Notes: generated by a model from the sequence alone, not told the origin. A stretch of 64,000 nucleotides of DNA from Rhizobiales bacterium CCH3-A5 (GCA_001556025.1 LSIB01000176.1:1-64000), one strand, 5' to 3'; shown: positions 33,744-44,430, counted from the first letter of the stretch. Program-made: numbers and translations.

Positions 33744-36698
33744 GTGAAGATCGAAACCATCTCGTGGACGGGACAGTCGCTGGAGCGCGTCGAGGACGCG
33801 GCCCTGCTGACCGGCCGCGGGCGGTTCATCGACGACCTCGGCGTCAGGCCCGGCACGCTCCATGCCGCCATCCTGCGTTCGCCCCATGCCCACGCCGACA
33901 TTCTGTCCGTCGATGTCGCGGCGGCAGCCGCCATGCCGGGCGTCGCGGCGGTCATCACTGGCCGCGATCTGGCGAGGCTGACGACGCCGATGGTCGCGGG
34001 CCTCAAGGTCGCGGTCGAGAACTGGCCGATGGCGGTCGAGCGCGTACGCTATGTCGGCGAGCCGGTCGCCATCGTCGTCGCGGCGGACCGCTACCTCGCC
34101 GAGGACGGGCTGGACGCCATCGAGGTCGAATACCGGCCGCTGCCATGCGTCGTCGATCCCCTGGCGAGCCTCGAACCCGATGCGCCGGTGCTGCACGACA
34201 AGGCTGGCGGCAACCTCGTCAGCGACCGCCGCTTTCGCTACGGCGATCCCGAGGCCGCCTTCGCCGAAGCCGCGCATCATGTCGAGGTCACGATCGCCTA
34301 TCCGCGCAACACCGGCGCGCCGATGGAAACGTTCGGCGTCGTCGCCGAATACGATCCCCATGAGGACGCCTACGACGTCCTCGCCAATTTCCAGGGCCCG
34401 TTCAGCATCCATGCGGTGCTGGCGCGCTGCCTGAAGGTGCCCGGCAACCGGCTGCGGCTGCGCATGCCGCCGGAATCGGGCGGCAGCTTCGGCGTCAAGC
34501 AGGGCGTCGCGCCCTATGCGGTGCTGATCGGCGTCGCCGCGCGCATCGCAGGCGCGCCGGTCAAATGGATCGAGGACAGACTCGAACATCTGGGCGCGGC
34601 GGTGGCCGCGACCAACCGCGTCACCACGCTCAAGGCCGCCGTGACCGCGGAAGGGCGTATCACCGCGCTCGACTGGGATCAGCTCGAGGATTGCGGGGCC
34701 TATCCGCGCGCGCCGGAGCCCGCCACGCTCTACCGCATGCACGGCAATATGACCGGGGCCTACGACATCGCGAATATCGCGATCCGCAATCGCGTCGTGC
34801 TGACCAACAAGGCCCCGACCGGCCTCGTGCGCGGCTTCGGCGGCCCACAGGTCTACTACGCGCTCGAACGGCTGATGCAGCGCATCGCGGTCGAGCTCGG
34901 GCTCGATCCGCTGGCGGTGATCCGGACCAACCTGATCCCGGGCGGGGCGTTCCCCTACCGCACGGCCTCGGGCGCGCTCTACGATTCCGGCGACTATGTG
35001 AAGGCTTTCGATCTGGCTCTGGCCGAGGGCCGGCTCGCCGATCTGGAAGCCCGGCGCGACGCCGCCCGCGCGGCCGGCAAGCGCTACGGCATTGGCTTTG
35101 CGGCCGTCGTCGAGCCGAGCGTCTCGAATATGGGCTATATCACCACGGTCCTGACCGCAGCCGAGCGGAAAAAGGCCGGGCCCAAGAACGGCGCGCAGGC
35201 GACAGCCACCGTCACGCTCGATCCGGTCGGCTCGGTCGGCGTCCATGTCGCCTCCGTGCCGCAGGGGCAGGGCCACCGCACGGTGCTGGCGCAGGTCGTT
35301 GCCGACGTGTTCGGCCTGCCCTGCGAGGCGATCCGCGTCGTCGCCGATCTCGACACGGGCAAGGACGCCTGGTCGATCGCATCGGGCAATTATTCCAGCC
35401 GCTTCGCCGCCGCCGTCGCCGGCGCCGCCCATCTGGCGGCGACGCGCCTGCGCGACAAACTGGCGATGATCGCGGCCGCACAGCTCGGCGTCGCGCCCGC
35501 ACAGATCGGCTTTGCCGGCGGCGCGGTCTTCGCCAAGGGAGATCCCGCCAGCACGCTGCCCTTCGGCCGTGTGGCGGCGCTGTCGCACTGGTCGCCGGCC
35601 CTGCTGCCCGCAGGCGTCGACCAGGCGATCCGCGAAACGGCTTTCTGGACGCCGCCCGAGCTGTCCGCGCCGGACGAGGAAGACCACGTCAACTCGTCGC
35701 TCTGTCACGGCTTCATCTTCGACATGGCCGGCGTCGAGGTCGATGCCGAAACAGGCAAGGTGCGGATCGACCGATACGTCACCATGCATGACTGCGGGCG
35801 AGTGCTGCATCCCGGCATGGTCGAGGGCCAGATCAGAGGTGGATTCGCGCAGGCGCTGGGCGCCACTTTCTACGAGGAACTCGCCTATGCAGACGACGGC
35901 GCGTTCCTGACCGGAACTTTCGCCGACTATCTGCTGCCGACGGCGACCGAAACGCCCGACATCGAAATCCTCCACATCGAGACGCCGTCGCCCTTCACGC
36001 CGCTCGGCGCCAAGGGCGTCGGCGAGGGCAACTGCATGTCGACGCCGGTCTGCCTCGCCAATGCGGTCGCCGACGCGCTCGGGGTGGCGCAACTCGACCT
36101 GCCGCTGACGCCGGCCCGCATCGCCACCCTCGTCGCCGCGCCCGAGCCGGCCCTCCCCGAGTCCCATCTCGAACGCGCTGTCGGGCCGGGTGCGGCCAAG
36201 CCGGGAGACAGAACCCTGCGCGGGCAGGGGCAGGCCAGGGTCGCCGCGCCGCCCGACATGGTCTGGGCGATGCTGCTCGATGTCGATGCGCTCGCCTCGA
36301 TCATACCCGGCTGTCACGGCGTCGAGAAGCTGTCGGAGACCTATTTCAAGGCGGATGTGACGCTCGGCGTCGGCCCCGTCAAGGGCCGCTACAAGGCCCG
36401 GATCAGGCTGTCGGATCTCGATGCGCCGCACGCCGCGACTCTGTCCGGCTCGGTCTCAGGCGCGCTCGGCTCCGGAGGCGGATCGGGCCGCGTGACGCTG
36501 ACGCCGGCAGGCGAGGGCGGCACGCTGATCGCCTACACCTATGAAGCCACAGTCGGCGGCAAGGTCGCCGCGATCGGTGGACGCCTGCTCGACGGCGCGG
36601 CCAAGGCCATCATCGGGCAGTTCTTCGCGGCGCTGGCGCGCCGGGCGGTGCCTGCCCGGCCCGGCTTCATCGCCCGCCTGCTCGGGAGGCGGCCATGA
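33744..36698 (+). CDS. Molybdenum hydroxylase large subunit fused to a CoxG (SRPBCC) domain
   Basis: The 984-residue protein belongs to the xanthine dehydrogenase/CO dehydrogenase family. Residues about 15-780 form the Mo-molybdopterin-cytosine-dinucleotide subunit, with RYVGEPVAIVVA, ESGGSFGVKQ, LVRGFGGPQ and the base-catalyst Glu761 in GAKGVGEGN. The active loop lacks the CO dehydrogenase AYRCSFR, so CO is not the substrate. Residues about 825-955 are a CoxG-like SRPBCC domain (DMVWAMLLDVDALASIIPGC, GVGPVKGRYKA), normally a separate gene thought to recruit the enzyme to the membrane. Start is GTG at 33,744 after GGGAG. ATGA overlap with the FAD subunit. Probably hydroxylates an aromatic or N-heterocyclic compound. 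Confidence 0.9.
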   Translation: MKIETISWTGQSLERVEDAALLTGRGRFIDDLGVRPGTLHAAILRSPHAHADILSVDVAAAAAMPGVAAVITGRDLARLTTPMVAGLKVAVENWPMAVERVRYVGEPVAIVVAADRYLAEDGLDAIEVEYRPLPCVVDPLASLEPDAPVLHDKAGGNLVSDRRFRYGDPEAAFAEAAHHVEVTIAYPRNTGAPMETFGVVAEYDPHEDAYDVLANFQGPFSIHAVLARCLKVPGNRLRLRMPPESGGSFGVKQGVAPYAVLIGVAARIAGAPVKWIEDRLEHLGAAVAATNRVTTLKAAVTAEGRITALDWDQLEDCGAYPRAPEPATLYRMHGNMTGAYDIANIAIRNRVVLTNKAPTGLVRGFGGPQVYYALERLMQRIAVELGLDPLAVIRTNLIPGGAFPYRTASGALYDSGDYVKAFDLALAEGRLADLEARRDAARAAGKRYGIGFAAVVEPSVSNMGYITTVLTAAERKKAGPKNGAQATATVTLDPVGSVGVHVASVPQGQGHRTVLAQVVADVFGLPCEAIRVVADLDTGKDAWSIASGNYSSRFAAAVAGAAHLAATRLRDKLAMIAAAQLGVAPAQIGFAGGAVFAKGDPASTLPFGRVAALSHWSPALLPAGVDQAIRETAFWTPPELSAPDEEDHVNSSLCHGFIFDMAGVEVDAETGKVRIDRYVTMHDCGRVLHPGMVEGQIRGGFAQALGATFYEELAYADDGAFLTGTFADYLLPTATETPDIEILHIETPSPFTPLGAKGVGEGNCMSTPVCLANAVADALGVAQLDLPLTPARIATLVAAPEPALPESHLERAVGPGAAKPGDRTLRGQGQARVAAPPDMVWAMLLDVDALASIIPGCHGVEKLSETYFKADVTLGVGPVKGRYKARIRLSDLDAPHAATLSGSVSGALGSGGGSGRVTLTPAGEGGTLIAYTYEATVGGKVAAIGGRLLDGAAKAIIGQFFAALARRAVPARPGFIARLLGRRP

Positions 36699-37522
36699 AG
36701 CCCGCAGCCTTCGACTATATCCGCGCCCGCGAACTTCCCGAGGCGCTGGAGGCGCTGGCCCGGCACGGCGCCGACGCCCGCATCATCGCCGGCGGCCAGT
36801 CGCTGCTGCCGATGCTGAATATGCGGTTGGCGAGGCCGGCGGTGCTGATCGACATCATGGGCATTGCGGGGCTCGACCGGGTCGAGCGCGAGGGCGATCT
36901 GATCGTCGTTCCGGCCGGTGTGCGCCAGGCGGCGCTGATGAAGCGGCCGGGGCTCTCCGGCGAACAGCCGCTGCTGGCAGCCGCGCTGCCCTGGCTGGGC
37001 CACTACCAGACGCGGGCCCGCGGAACCGTCTGCGGCTCGGCCGCCCATGCCGATCCGAGCGCGGAAATCCCGCTCTGCCTCGTCGCACTCGACGGCGAAG
37101 TCAGGCTGCGCTCGCGCCGCAAGCGGCGCAGCATCAAGGCCGCCGACTTCTTCGGCGGCATGATGGTGACGGACAAGGCCGATGACGAACTGATCGAGGC
37201 CGTCGCCTTCCCGGCCGCCATGACCGGAACCGGCTATGCCTTCCGCGAGGTCGCGCGCCGCCATGGCGACTTCGCGATCGTCGGCTGCGCGGCGGTGGTG
37301 ACGCGCAACGCCATTCATCTCGCGGTCGCCGGCGTGGCCGACAGGCCGCAGCGCCGCAGCTTCCCGCCGCTGGCGGGCTCGGCCCTGACGGATGCGCTCA
37401 ACGCCTTCGCCTGGGATCTCGAAGCCCGCGACGATTTTCACGCGACCGCCCGGCTGCGCCGCGATCTCGTGCGCTCGCTTGGCCTGTCCACGATCGGGGA
37501 GGCCCAGCGATGCCTCGCCTGA
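36695..37522 (+). CDS. Molybdenum hydroxylase FAD-binding (medium) subunit
   Basis: The 275-residue CoxM-like subunit starts FDYIRARELPEALEAL. It carries the two FAD motifs, AGGQSLLPMLNMRLARP (about 31-47) and RGTVCGSAAHADPSAE (about 109-124). In the latter, GTVCGS replaces the common TIGGN-type sequence. The C-terminal CO_deh_flav_C domain contains AFREVARRHGDFAIVG. It transfers electrons from the iron-sulfur subunit to an acceptor. ATG overlaps the large-subunit stop; its own end overlaps the next gene by 13 bases. Confidence 0.92.
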   Translation: MKPAAFDYIRARELPEALEALARHGADARIIAGGQSLLPMLNMRLARPAVLIDIMGIAGLDRVEREGDLIVVPAGVRQAALMKRPGLSGEQPLLAAALPWLGHYQTRARGTVCGSAAHADPSAEIPLCLVALDGEVRLRSRRKRRSIKAADFFGGMMVTDKADDELIEAVAFPAAMTGTGYAFREVARRHGDFAIVGCAAVVTRNAIHLAVAGVADRPQRRSFPPLAGSALTDALNAFAWDLEARDDFHATARLRRDLVRSLGLSTIGEAQRCLA

Positions 37523-38040
37523 ACGCCGCGACGCGCCACCGCGTCGCCTTCACCCTGAACGGCCGGCCGGTCTCGCTGGAGGCCGAACCGCGCCTGCTCG
37601 CCACCGACGCACTGCGCCACGGGCTCGGCGCGACCGGAACCCATGTCGGCTGCGAGCATGGCGTCTGCGGCGCCTGCACGATCCAGATCGACGGCCAACC
37701 GGCGCGCGCCTGCCTGACGCTTGCCGTCCAGCTCGAAGGGGCCGCCGTCACCACGGTCGAGGGTCTCGCGCCGGAGCGCGACCGGCTTTCGGTCATGCAG
37801 GCCGCCTTCCGGCGCCATCACGCATTGCAATGCGGCTTCTGCACGGCCGGCATCCTGGTCTCGCTCGATGCCTATCTGCGCGAGCAGCCCGCGCCGAGCG
37901 AGCAGGATCTGCGCGAGGTCGTGGGCGGGCATCTGTGCCGCTGCACCGGCTACACGCCGATCATCAAGGCGGCGCTGGAGGCCGCTGCCTGTCTTCGCGG
38001 CGAACCTCTGCCGCGGACTCTGGAGACCGCCGATGTTTGA
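37510..38040 (+). CDS. Molybdenum hydroxylase [2Fe-2S] (small) subunit
   Basis: The 176-residue CoxS-like protein binds two [2Fe-2S] clusters. The plant-ferredoxin-type ligands are in GCEHGVCGACTI and a Cys in ARACLT; the second cluster uses CGFC and CRC (QCGFCTAGIL, HLCRCTGYTPI). It completes the three-subunit hydroxylase. The ATG at 37,510 lies inside the end of the FAD subunit gene, and its stop overlaps the ligase start, so the four genes are translationally coupled. Confidence 0.94.
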   Translation: MPRLNAATRHRVAFTLNGRPVSLEAEPRLLATDALRHGLGATGTHVGCEHGVCGACTIQIDGQPARACLTLAVQLEGAAVTTVEGLAPERDRLSVMQAAFRRHHALQCGFCTAGILVSLDAYLREQPAPSEQDLREVVGGHLCRCTGYTPIIKAALEAAACLRGEPLPRTLETADV

Positions 38041-39577
38041 CCTTGGCACCAGCTTCATCGCGAGCGTGGCGCGCGACCCCGATGCGCTCGCCATTGTCGA
38101 TGGCGACACCCGCCTGACCTATGCGCAGTGGCTCGACCGGATTTCCTCGCTGGTCGCCGCCTTCGACGGCATGGGCCTGAAGGCCGGCGACCATCTCGTC
38201 AGCGTGATGCAGAACCGCTGGGAGGCGGCGAGCCTGCACTGGGCCTGCCAGTTCGCCGGCCTGACGATCGTGCCGATCAACTGGCGCGCCAAGCCCGACG
38301 AGATCGATTTCGTCATCGGCGACTGCGGAGCTAAGGTAATCGCCTTCGAGCAGGTCGCGGGGCAGTCTATCGCCGAAAGCAGGTTGGCGCACTCAATCCC
38401 CCGCATCGCGGTCGGTCCCGACGCTGGCGCAGCCGAGCTCACCTTCGCGGAGATGGTCGCCCTGCCGGCCCCTGTCGCAACGCCGCGTGTGGCCGCCGAG
38501 GCCTGGTCCCTGATGCTCTACACCTCGGGCACCACGGCCAGGCCCAAGGGCGTGCCGCGCCGCCACAGGGCCGAGCGCATGGCGGCTGTGGCCCATGTCG
38601 CGCAGAACCTCTATGGCCAAGGCGAGCGGACGCTCGGCGTGATGCCGCTCTATCATACGATGGGTGTGCGCTCGCTGCTGGCGATGTCGCTGATCGGCGG
38701 CGCGTTCATCTGCCTGCCCCGCTTCGATGTGGCGCGCGCGCTCGAGCTGATCGCGGCCGAGAAGGTCAGCAACCTCTACCTCGTCCCGACTCTCTATCAC
38801 GACGTCGTCCATCACCCGGATTTTGCGCGAACCGACGTCTCCAGCGTCCGAAAGCTCGGCTTCGCCGGCGCGCCGATGACGGACGGACTGCTGCGCAAGC
38901 TGACCGAGGCTTTCAGGCCGGATCTCTTCGTCAACCATTACGGCTCGTCGGAGATCTACACCTTTACGGTCAACCAGAAGGCGGCGCTCAAGCCCGGCTG
39001 CGCCGGCAAGGCCGGCCTCAACCAGCTCATCCGGGTGGTGAAGCTCGGAGCCGCCTCGGCCCAGGACCTTGCAGCGCCCGGCGAGGAGGGCGAGATCGTC
39101 GCGCTCGCATCGAGCGACGAGGCGTTCGAGGGCTACTGGAGACGCCCCGAAGCCGACGCCAGATCGCTGCGCGACGGCTGGTACTTCACCGGCGACACCG
39201 GGTATTTCGATCCGGACGGTGAGCTGTTCGTCTCCGGGCGAGTCGACGACATGATCATCACCGGCGGAGAGAACGTCTCGCCGGTCGAGATCGAGAGCTG
39301 CCTGTCCCTGCATCCCGGCGTCTTCGAGGTCGCCGTCGTCGGCCTGCCCGACGAACGTTGGGGCAAGATCGTCGTCGCCTTCGTTCAGCGCACAGGCGCG
39401 GTGACCGCGCAGGAGCTCGACGCCCATTGCAAGGCGACGGGCCTCGCCAACTTCAAGCGCCCGCGCCGCTTCGAATTCGTCAAGGCCATCCCGAAATCGC
39501 CCGTCGGCAAGCTGCTGCGCCGCCAGCTCGTGGCCGGCGAGTACGAGCCCGAACGGCCCGATGTCGCAGCCGAATGA
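38033..39577 (+). CDS. AMP-forming acyl-CoA ligase
   Basis: The 514-residue ANL-superfamily enzyme has the A3 loop LMLYTSGTTARPKGVP near 160, A5 NHYGSSEIYTF near 305, A7-A8 GDTGYFDPDGELFVSGRVDDMIITGGENVSP near 385-415 and the adenylation Lys in PKSPVGKLLRR near 492. It activates a carboxylic acid with ATP and CoA. Position after the hydroxylase and before the crotonase suggests an aromatic or cyclic acid. The start overlaps the [2Fe-2S] subunit stop by eight bases. Confidence 0.92.
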   Translation: MFDLGTSFIASVARDPDALAIVDGDTRLTYAQWLDRISSLVAAFDGMGLKAGDHLVSVMQNRWEAASLHWACQFAGLTIVPINWRAKPDEIDFVIGDCGAKVIAFEQVAGQSIAESRLAHSIPRIAVGPDAGAAELTFAEMVALPAPVATPRVAAEAWSLMLYTSGTTARPKGVPRRHRAERMAAVAHVAQNLYGQGERTLGVMPLYHTMGVRSLLAMSLIGGAFICLPRFDVARALELIAAEKVSNLYLVPTLYHDVVHHPDFARTDVSSVRKLGFAGAPMTDGLLRKLTEAFRPDLFVNHYGSSEIYTFTVNQKAALKPGCAGKAGLNQLIRVVKLGAASAQDLAAPGEEGEIVALASSDEAFEGYWRRPEADARSLRDGWYFTGDTGYFDPDGELFVSGRVDDMIITGGENVSPVEIESCLSLHPGVFEVAVVGLPDERWGKIVVAFVQRTGAVTAQELDAHCKATGLANFKRPRRFEFVKAIPKSPVGKLLRRQLVAGEYEPERPDVAAE

Positions 39578-39616
39578 CCAACCGCATCACCCATCACGAC
39601 TGAAAGGCCAGAGCCG

Positions 39617-40420
39617 ATGAACGCCATTACTCCCATTCACCCCGCCCTGACCGAACTCGACGGATTCAGCGTCGAGATCGACGCCGCCCGCGAGCGCGCC
39701 GACATCATCCTGAATCGGCCGCCGATGAACGTCATCTCGATGCCGCAGCGCGACCAGCTGCGGAAGGTCTTCGAGGCGCTCGACGAGGACGACCGGGTCC
39801 GCGTCATCGTGCTGCGCGCCGTCGGCGAGCACTTCTCCTCCGGCGGCTACATCAAGGGCTTCCTCGAGGCCTCGCCAGAGCATGTCTCGAAACTCGCCTG
39901 GAACATCGCCGCGCCGGCGCGCTGCGCCAAGCCGGTCATCGTCGCCAATCGCGGCTACGCCTTCGGCGTCGGCTTCGAGATCTCGCTCGCCTGCGACTTC
40001 CGCATCGTCTCGGAGACGGCACAATACGCTCTGCCCGAGCAGAAGCTCGGTCAAATCCCGGGCTCGGGCGGCTCGGCGCGCCTGCAGAAGATCGTCGGGA
40101 TCACTCGCACCAAGGACATCGTGATGCGCTCGAAGCGCATCACGGGCCGGCAGGCGCTGGACTGGGGCATCGCCACCGAATGCGTGCCCGATGCCGAGCT
40201 CGAGGCCGCGACCGACCGGCTGGTGGACGAGTTGCGCGGCTTTTCGCCGATAGCGCAGCGCACCGCCAAGAAGCTGCTCAACGACACCGAGGACGCTTCG
40301 CTCTCGATCGCGATCGAGCTGGAGGGGCATTGCTACAGCCGCCTGCGCCAGTCCGACGACTTCCGCGAGGGCGTCGAGGCCTTCCACGCCAAGCGCCCCC
40401 CGAAATTCATCGGGAGCTGA
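39617..40420 (+). CDS. Enoyl-CoA hydratase/isomerase (crotonase) family protein
   Basis: The 267-residue crotonase has oxyanion-hole segments GEHFSSGGYIKGF and NRGYAFGVGFEISLACDFRI. The region YALPEQKLGQIPGSGGSARL keeps the active-site Glu of the PE motif. GGYIKGF in place of the usual AGADLKE suggests a specialised member, perhaps acting on cyclic CoA esters. GAAAGGCCAGAGCCG precedes the ATG. It likely acts on the product of the CoA ligase 39 bases upstream. Confidence 0.9.
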   Translation: MNAITPIHPALTELDGFSVEIDAARERADIILNRPPMNVISMPQRDQLRKVFEALDEDDRVRVIVLRAVGEHFSSGGYIKGFLEASPEHVSKLAWNIAAPARCAKPVIVANRGYAFGVGFEISLACDFRIVSETAQYALPEQKLGQIPGSGGSARLQKIVGITRTKDIVMRSKRITGRQALDWGIATECVPDAELEAATDRLVDELRGFSPIAQRTAKKLLNDTEDASLSIAIELEGHCYSRLRQSDDFREGVEAFHAKRPPKFIGS

Positions 40421-40503
40421 GCCCACCCGCGCGGCGACGGACAAAGCCGCGCGGCTGACTGACGCCGTCCACCCAGAAAAAACCAACCCGGAGGGAAACG
40501 ACC

Positions 40504-41685
40504 ATGACGACCGCGACCATCACGACATTCGCCGCAGGCCTGCTAGCCGCCACCGCGCTCGCAGGGGGCGCGTTAGCCCAGAGCGGCCCGATCAAGATCG
40601 GCGTCGTCACGCCGCTTTCGGGCACCTACACGCCCATCGGCCAGCAGGTCCGCTGGGGCCTCGAACTGGCGGCCAAGGAGATCAACGCGGCCGGCGGCGT
40701 CGCGGGCCGCCAGGTCGCGCTGGTCTTCGAGGACGAGGAGGCAAACCCCGCCGTCGCCGTGCAGAAGGCCGAGAAGCTGTTCCAGGTCGAGAAGGTCGAT
40801 TTCCTGACCGGAACCGTGAACTCGGGCTCGACGCTCGCCGTCGCCCAGCTCGCCGAGCGCAACAACAAGCTGGCGGCGACGACCGTCTCCTTCGCCGACT
40901 CCATCACCGGCGACAAATGCTCGCCCAACATGTTCCGGGTGAACGCGCGCGCCGAACAGCAGTCGGTCGCACTCGCGGCATGGCTCGCCAAGGAGAAGCC
41001 CAAGGCCAAGGTCTATTATCTCGGGCCCGACTACGAGATGGGCCGCTCGACCGTCGCGGCGTTCAAGAGCAGCGCCGAGAAAACCGGCTCGGCGACCGGC
41101 GGCGAGGTCTTCGCGCCGCTCGATTCCAAGGACTACACGCAGTATTTCGGCCAGATCCGCGCGACGCGCCCGCAGGTGCTTTACACCTCGGTCGCCGGTA
41201 ACGACACGGTGCGGCTGCTGACGCAGCTCCAGGATTTCGGCCTTCTCTCGGGCCTCACCGTGGTCGGCGCGTCCGGCACCGTGACCTCGCAGAACATCAC
41301 CGCGATCGGCGCGGCGGCCGAGGGCTTCGCCACCGGCGTCGGCTATTCGCCGCAGATCGACCGACCTGAGAACAAAAAGTTCGTCGAGGCCTTCCGCGCG
41401 GCCAACAAGGCCGATCCCGATCTCTACGGCGCCGACAGCTATGGCGTGCTCTTCGCCTACAAGGCGGCCGTCGAGAAAGCGGGCTCGACCGAGACCGACA
41501 AGGTCCGCGAGGCGCTGCGCGGCCTGACCTGGCAAACCCCGCAAGGGGCCAAGACGATCCGCGCCGGCGACCACCAGGCGATGCAGCCCATGTATGTGGT
41601 GCGCGTCACCAAGGGCAAGTTCGACATCATCGACAACGTCGCCGCGGAGAACGCGATCGGCCCGGACGCCTGCACGCGCTTCTGA
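40504..41685 (+). CDS. Branched-chain-type ABC transporter substrate-binding protein
   Basis: The 393-residue Peripla_BP_6 (LivK-like) protein has a signal peptide (FAAGLLAATALAGGALAQ). The start of the first lobe is IKIGVVTPLSGTYTPIGQQ, then ELAAKEINAAGGVAGRQV and VDFLTGTVNSGSTLAVAQLA. GGAGGGAAACGACC precedes the ATG. Members next to aromatic catabolic genes commonly bind aromatic acids rather than amino acids; that is the inference here. A strong hairpin lies between this gene and the permease genes. Confidence 0.93.
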   Translation: MTTATITTFAAGLLAATALAGGALAQSGPIKIGVVTPLSGTYTPIGQQVRWGLELAAKEINAAGGVAGRQVALVFEDEEANPAVAVQKAEKLFQVEKVDFLTGTVNSGSTLAVAQLAERNNKLAATTVSFADSITGDKCSPNMFRVNARAEQQSVALAAWLAKEKPKAKVYYLGPDYEMGRSTVAAFKSSAEKTGSATGGEVFAPLDSKDYTQYFGQIRATRPQVLYTSVAGNDTVRLLTQLQDFGLLSGLTVVGASGTVTSQNITAIGAAAEGFATGVGYSPQIDRPENKKFVEAFRAANKADPDLYGADSYGVLFAYKAAVEKAGSTETDKVREALRGLTWQTPQGAKTIRAGDHQAMQPMYVVRVTKGKFDIIDNVAAENAIGPDACTRF

Positions 41686-41699
41686 GCGCAGCGACCAAG

Positions 41700-41725
41700 C
41701 CCCCTCTCCGGTCGCGGGGAGGGGG
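41700..41725 (+). repeat. Intercistronic hairpin between binding protein and permease genes
   Basis: CCCCCTCTCC (41,700-41,709), a six-base loop and GGGGAGGGGG (41,716-41,725) pair with one mismatch. Such stems behind the binding-protein gene protect its mRNA or attenuate the distal genes, giving more binding protein than permease. The sequence also resembles a repetitive palindrome common in Rhizobiales intergenic spaces. Confidence 0.6.
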
Positions 41726-41756
41726 TTCGCGCAGCCGCCCGGAGAGAGGCACCGCC

Positions 41757-42647
41757 ATGACCGCCATCGACTACCTTCAATTCGTCCTCGCACCGCAGGT
41801 CGTGAACGGGCTCGCGCTCGGGGTCGCGGTCGTGCTGGTGGCGCTGGGGCTGACCATCATCTTCGGCATGCTCGACGTCATCAACATGAGCCATGGCGAG
41901 TTCTACGCGATCGGGGCCTATGCGGCGCTGGCGCTGGCCGCGGCCGGCATCGGCTTCTGGTTCCTGCTCGTGCTGGTGCCGGTCCTGATGATCCCGCTCG
42001 GCATGGCGGCGGAGCGGTTGCTGATCCGGCCGGTCTTCGGCAGCAAGGACCGGCACGTCACGACGCTGCTCGTGACCTTCGGCCTCGGGCTCATCGTCGA
42101 GGACGTGCTGAAGATCATCTTCGGCGCCAACACGCAGCGTCCGCCGACGCCGATCCCGGGCGCAAGCGAGATCTTCGGCATCATCCTGCCAAACTACCGG
42201 CTCTTTCTGATCCTCGTCGGCGCGGCGATCGTGCTGGGGGTCGCCTATGTCGTCTACCGGACGCGGCTGGGCGCGATGGTCCGGGCGGCGGCCTTCGACC
42301 GCAACATGGCGGCGTCGCTCGGCGTGCCGGTGTCGCTGGTCTATGCCGGCACCTTCGCCTTCGGCGTCGGGCTCGCCGGTCTCGCCGGCGTGCTGCTCGC
42401 GCCGATCTATTCGGTGTTCCCGACCATGGGGCGCGACTTCATCCTGCTCGCCTTCACGGTCGTCATCGTCGGCGGCATGGGCTCGATCTGGGGCGCGGTC
42501 GTCGCGGGGCTCCTGCTGACGCAGGTGCAGGCGCTGGCGAGCCTCGTGATCTCGCCGGTCTGGACCGACCCGATCGTGTTCGGGACCATGGTCGCCTTTC
42601 TGGTTTTCCGCCCGCAGGGCCTGTTTGGGAGGCTCGGCCATGCATGA
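41757..42647 (+). CDS. livH: Branched-chain-type ABC permease LivH
   Basis: The 296-residue integral membrane protein has about eight helices. It has the LivH hallmarks FGMLDVINMSHGEFYAIGAY near 40-60, TFGLGLIVEDVLK and FTVVIVGGMGSIWGAVVAGLLL near the C-terminus. GGAGAGAGGCACC precedes the ATG. It forms the translocation pore with the LivM-type subunit that starts eight bases before its stop. Confidence 0.92.
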   Translation: MTAIDYLQFVLAPQVVNGLALGVAVVLVALGLTIIFGMLDVINMSHGEFYAIGAYAALALAAAGIGFWFLLVLVPVLMIPLGMAAERLLIRPVFGSKDRHVTTLLVTFGLGLIVEDVLKIIFGANTQRPPTPIPGASEIFGIILPNYRLFLILVGAAIVLGVAYVVYRTRLGAMVRAAAFDRNMAASLGVPVSLVYAGTFAFGVGLAGLAGVLLAPIYSVFPTMGRDFILLAFTVVIVGGMGSIWGAVVAGLLLTQVQALASLVISPVWTDPIVFGTMVAFLVFRPQGLFGRLGHA

Positions 42648-43685
42648 CCGGCTGACGCAATCCATGCGGGCGAGCCATCTGCTCGCGCTGCTCTTCGTCC
42701 TCGCCTCGCTGGGGCTTGCCGCGATCGGCGCCGCCACCGGCGACACCTTCTATCTGCGGCTCGGCACCGAGGCGCTGATCTTCGCCGGGCTCGCGCTCTC
42801 TGTCGATCTGCTCCTGGGATATTCCGGTGCGCTCTCGCTCGGACAGGCGCTGTATTTCGGCATCGGCGCCTATGTCTCGGCGCTGACGCTGATGAAGGTC
42901 CCTTCTTTCTGGCTCGCCATGGCCGCGGCCTTCGCCGCCACGCTGATCGCAGCCATCATCGGCGGGCTGATCGCCAACCGGGTCCGCGGCGTCTATTTCG
43001 CGCTGATCACCTTCGGCCTCGCGCAGGTCTTTGCCAAGGTCGTCTATAACACCCGTGAACTGGGCGCCTCGGACGGCATGATCGGCATCCCGGTGATCGA
43101 GATCGGCCTCGGCCCGGTCTCGGTCTCGGCCGGCAGTCCCGTCGGCTTCTTTCTCGTCGTGCTCGCCATCATCGTGGGGCTCTACGCGCTGACCGCCTAT
43201 CTGCTCGACACCCCGTTCGGCCGCGTGCTGACGGCGCTCAAGGCCAATGAGAGGCGCGTGCCCTTCCTCGGCTATTCGGTCTGGCGCGCGCGCATGGCCG
43301 CCTATGTGCTGGCCGGGCTGATCGCGGGGCTGTCGGGTGCGCTCTATCCGATGCTGCGCGGCTTCGTCTCGCCGGAGCTGATGTTCTTCGCGACATCGGG
43401 CAACGCCGTGATCTCGGTCATCCTCGGCGGCGTCGGCACGCTGATCGGCGCGATCTACGGCTCGGTGCTGCTGGTGATCCTGAAATCGATCATCGGGAGC
43501 TGGACGGAGCACCACCTCATCGTGATCGGCGCGCTCTTCATGGTCTGCGTGATGTTCCTGCCAAAGGGTCTGATCGGCTTCGTCAGGCCGCGCATCGAGG
43601 CGCTGCTGATGCGCCATAAGCAGGCCGGGCCGGCCCTCGCCGAATCCGCGACCCTTACGCCCGCCCTCAAACCGGGAAGCGCATC

Positions 43686-43689
<4 letters not shown>
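42640..43689 (+). CDS. livM: Branched-chain-type ABC permease LivM
   Basis: The 349-residue membrane protein has LivM motifs: LSVDLLLGYSGALSLGQALYFGIGAY near 55, YFALITFGLAQVFAKV near 120, and GRVLTALKANERRVPFLGYSVWRARM. The ATG at 42,640 overlaps the livH stop by eight bases; a longer start at 42,625 lacks a reason. It pairs with LivH. Confidence 0.92.
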
Positions 43690-44429
<740 letters not shown>

Positions 44430-44430
44430 C

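Noticed and set aside
33714-36431. 905-codon open frame on the minus strand
   Set aside because: It is antisense to the molybdenum hydroxylase gene, is Arg/Asp/His-rich as expected for a GC-rich shadow frame, and matches no family.
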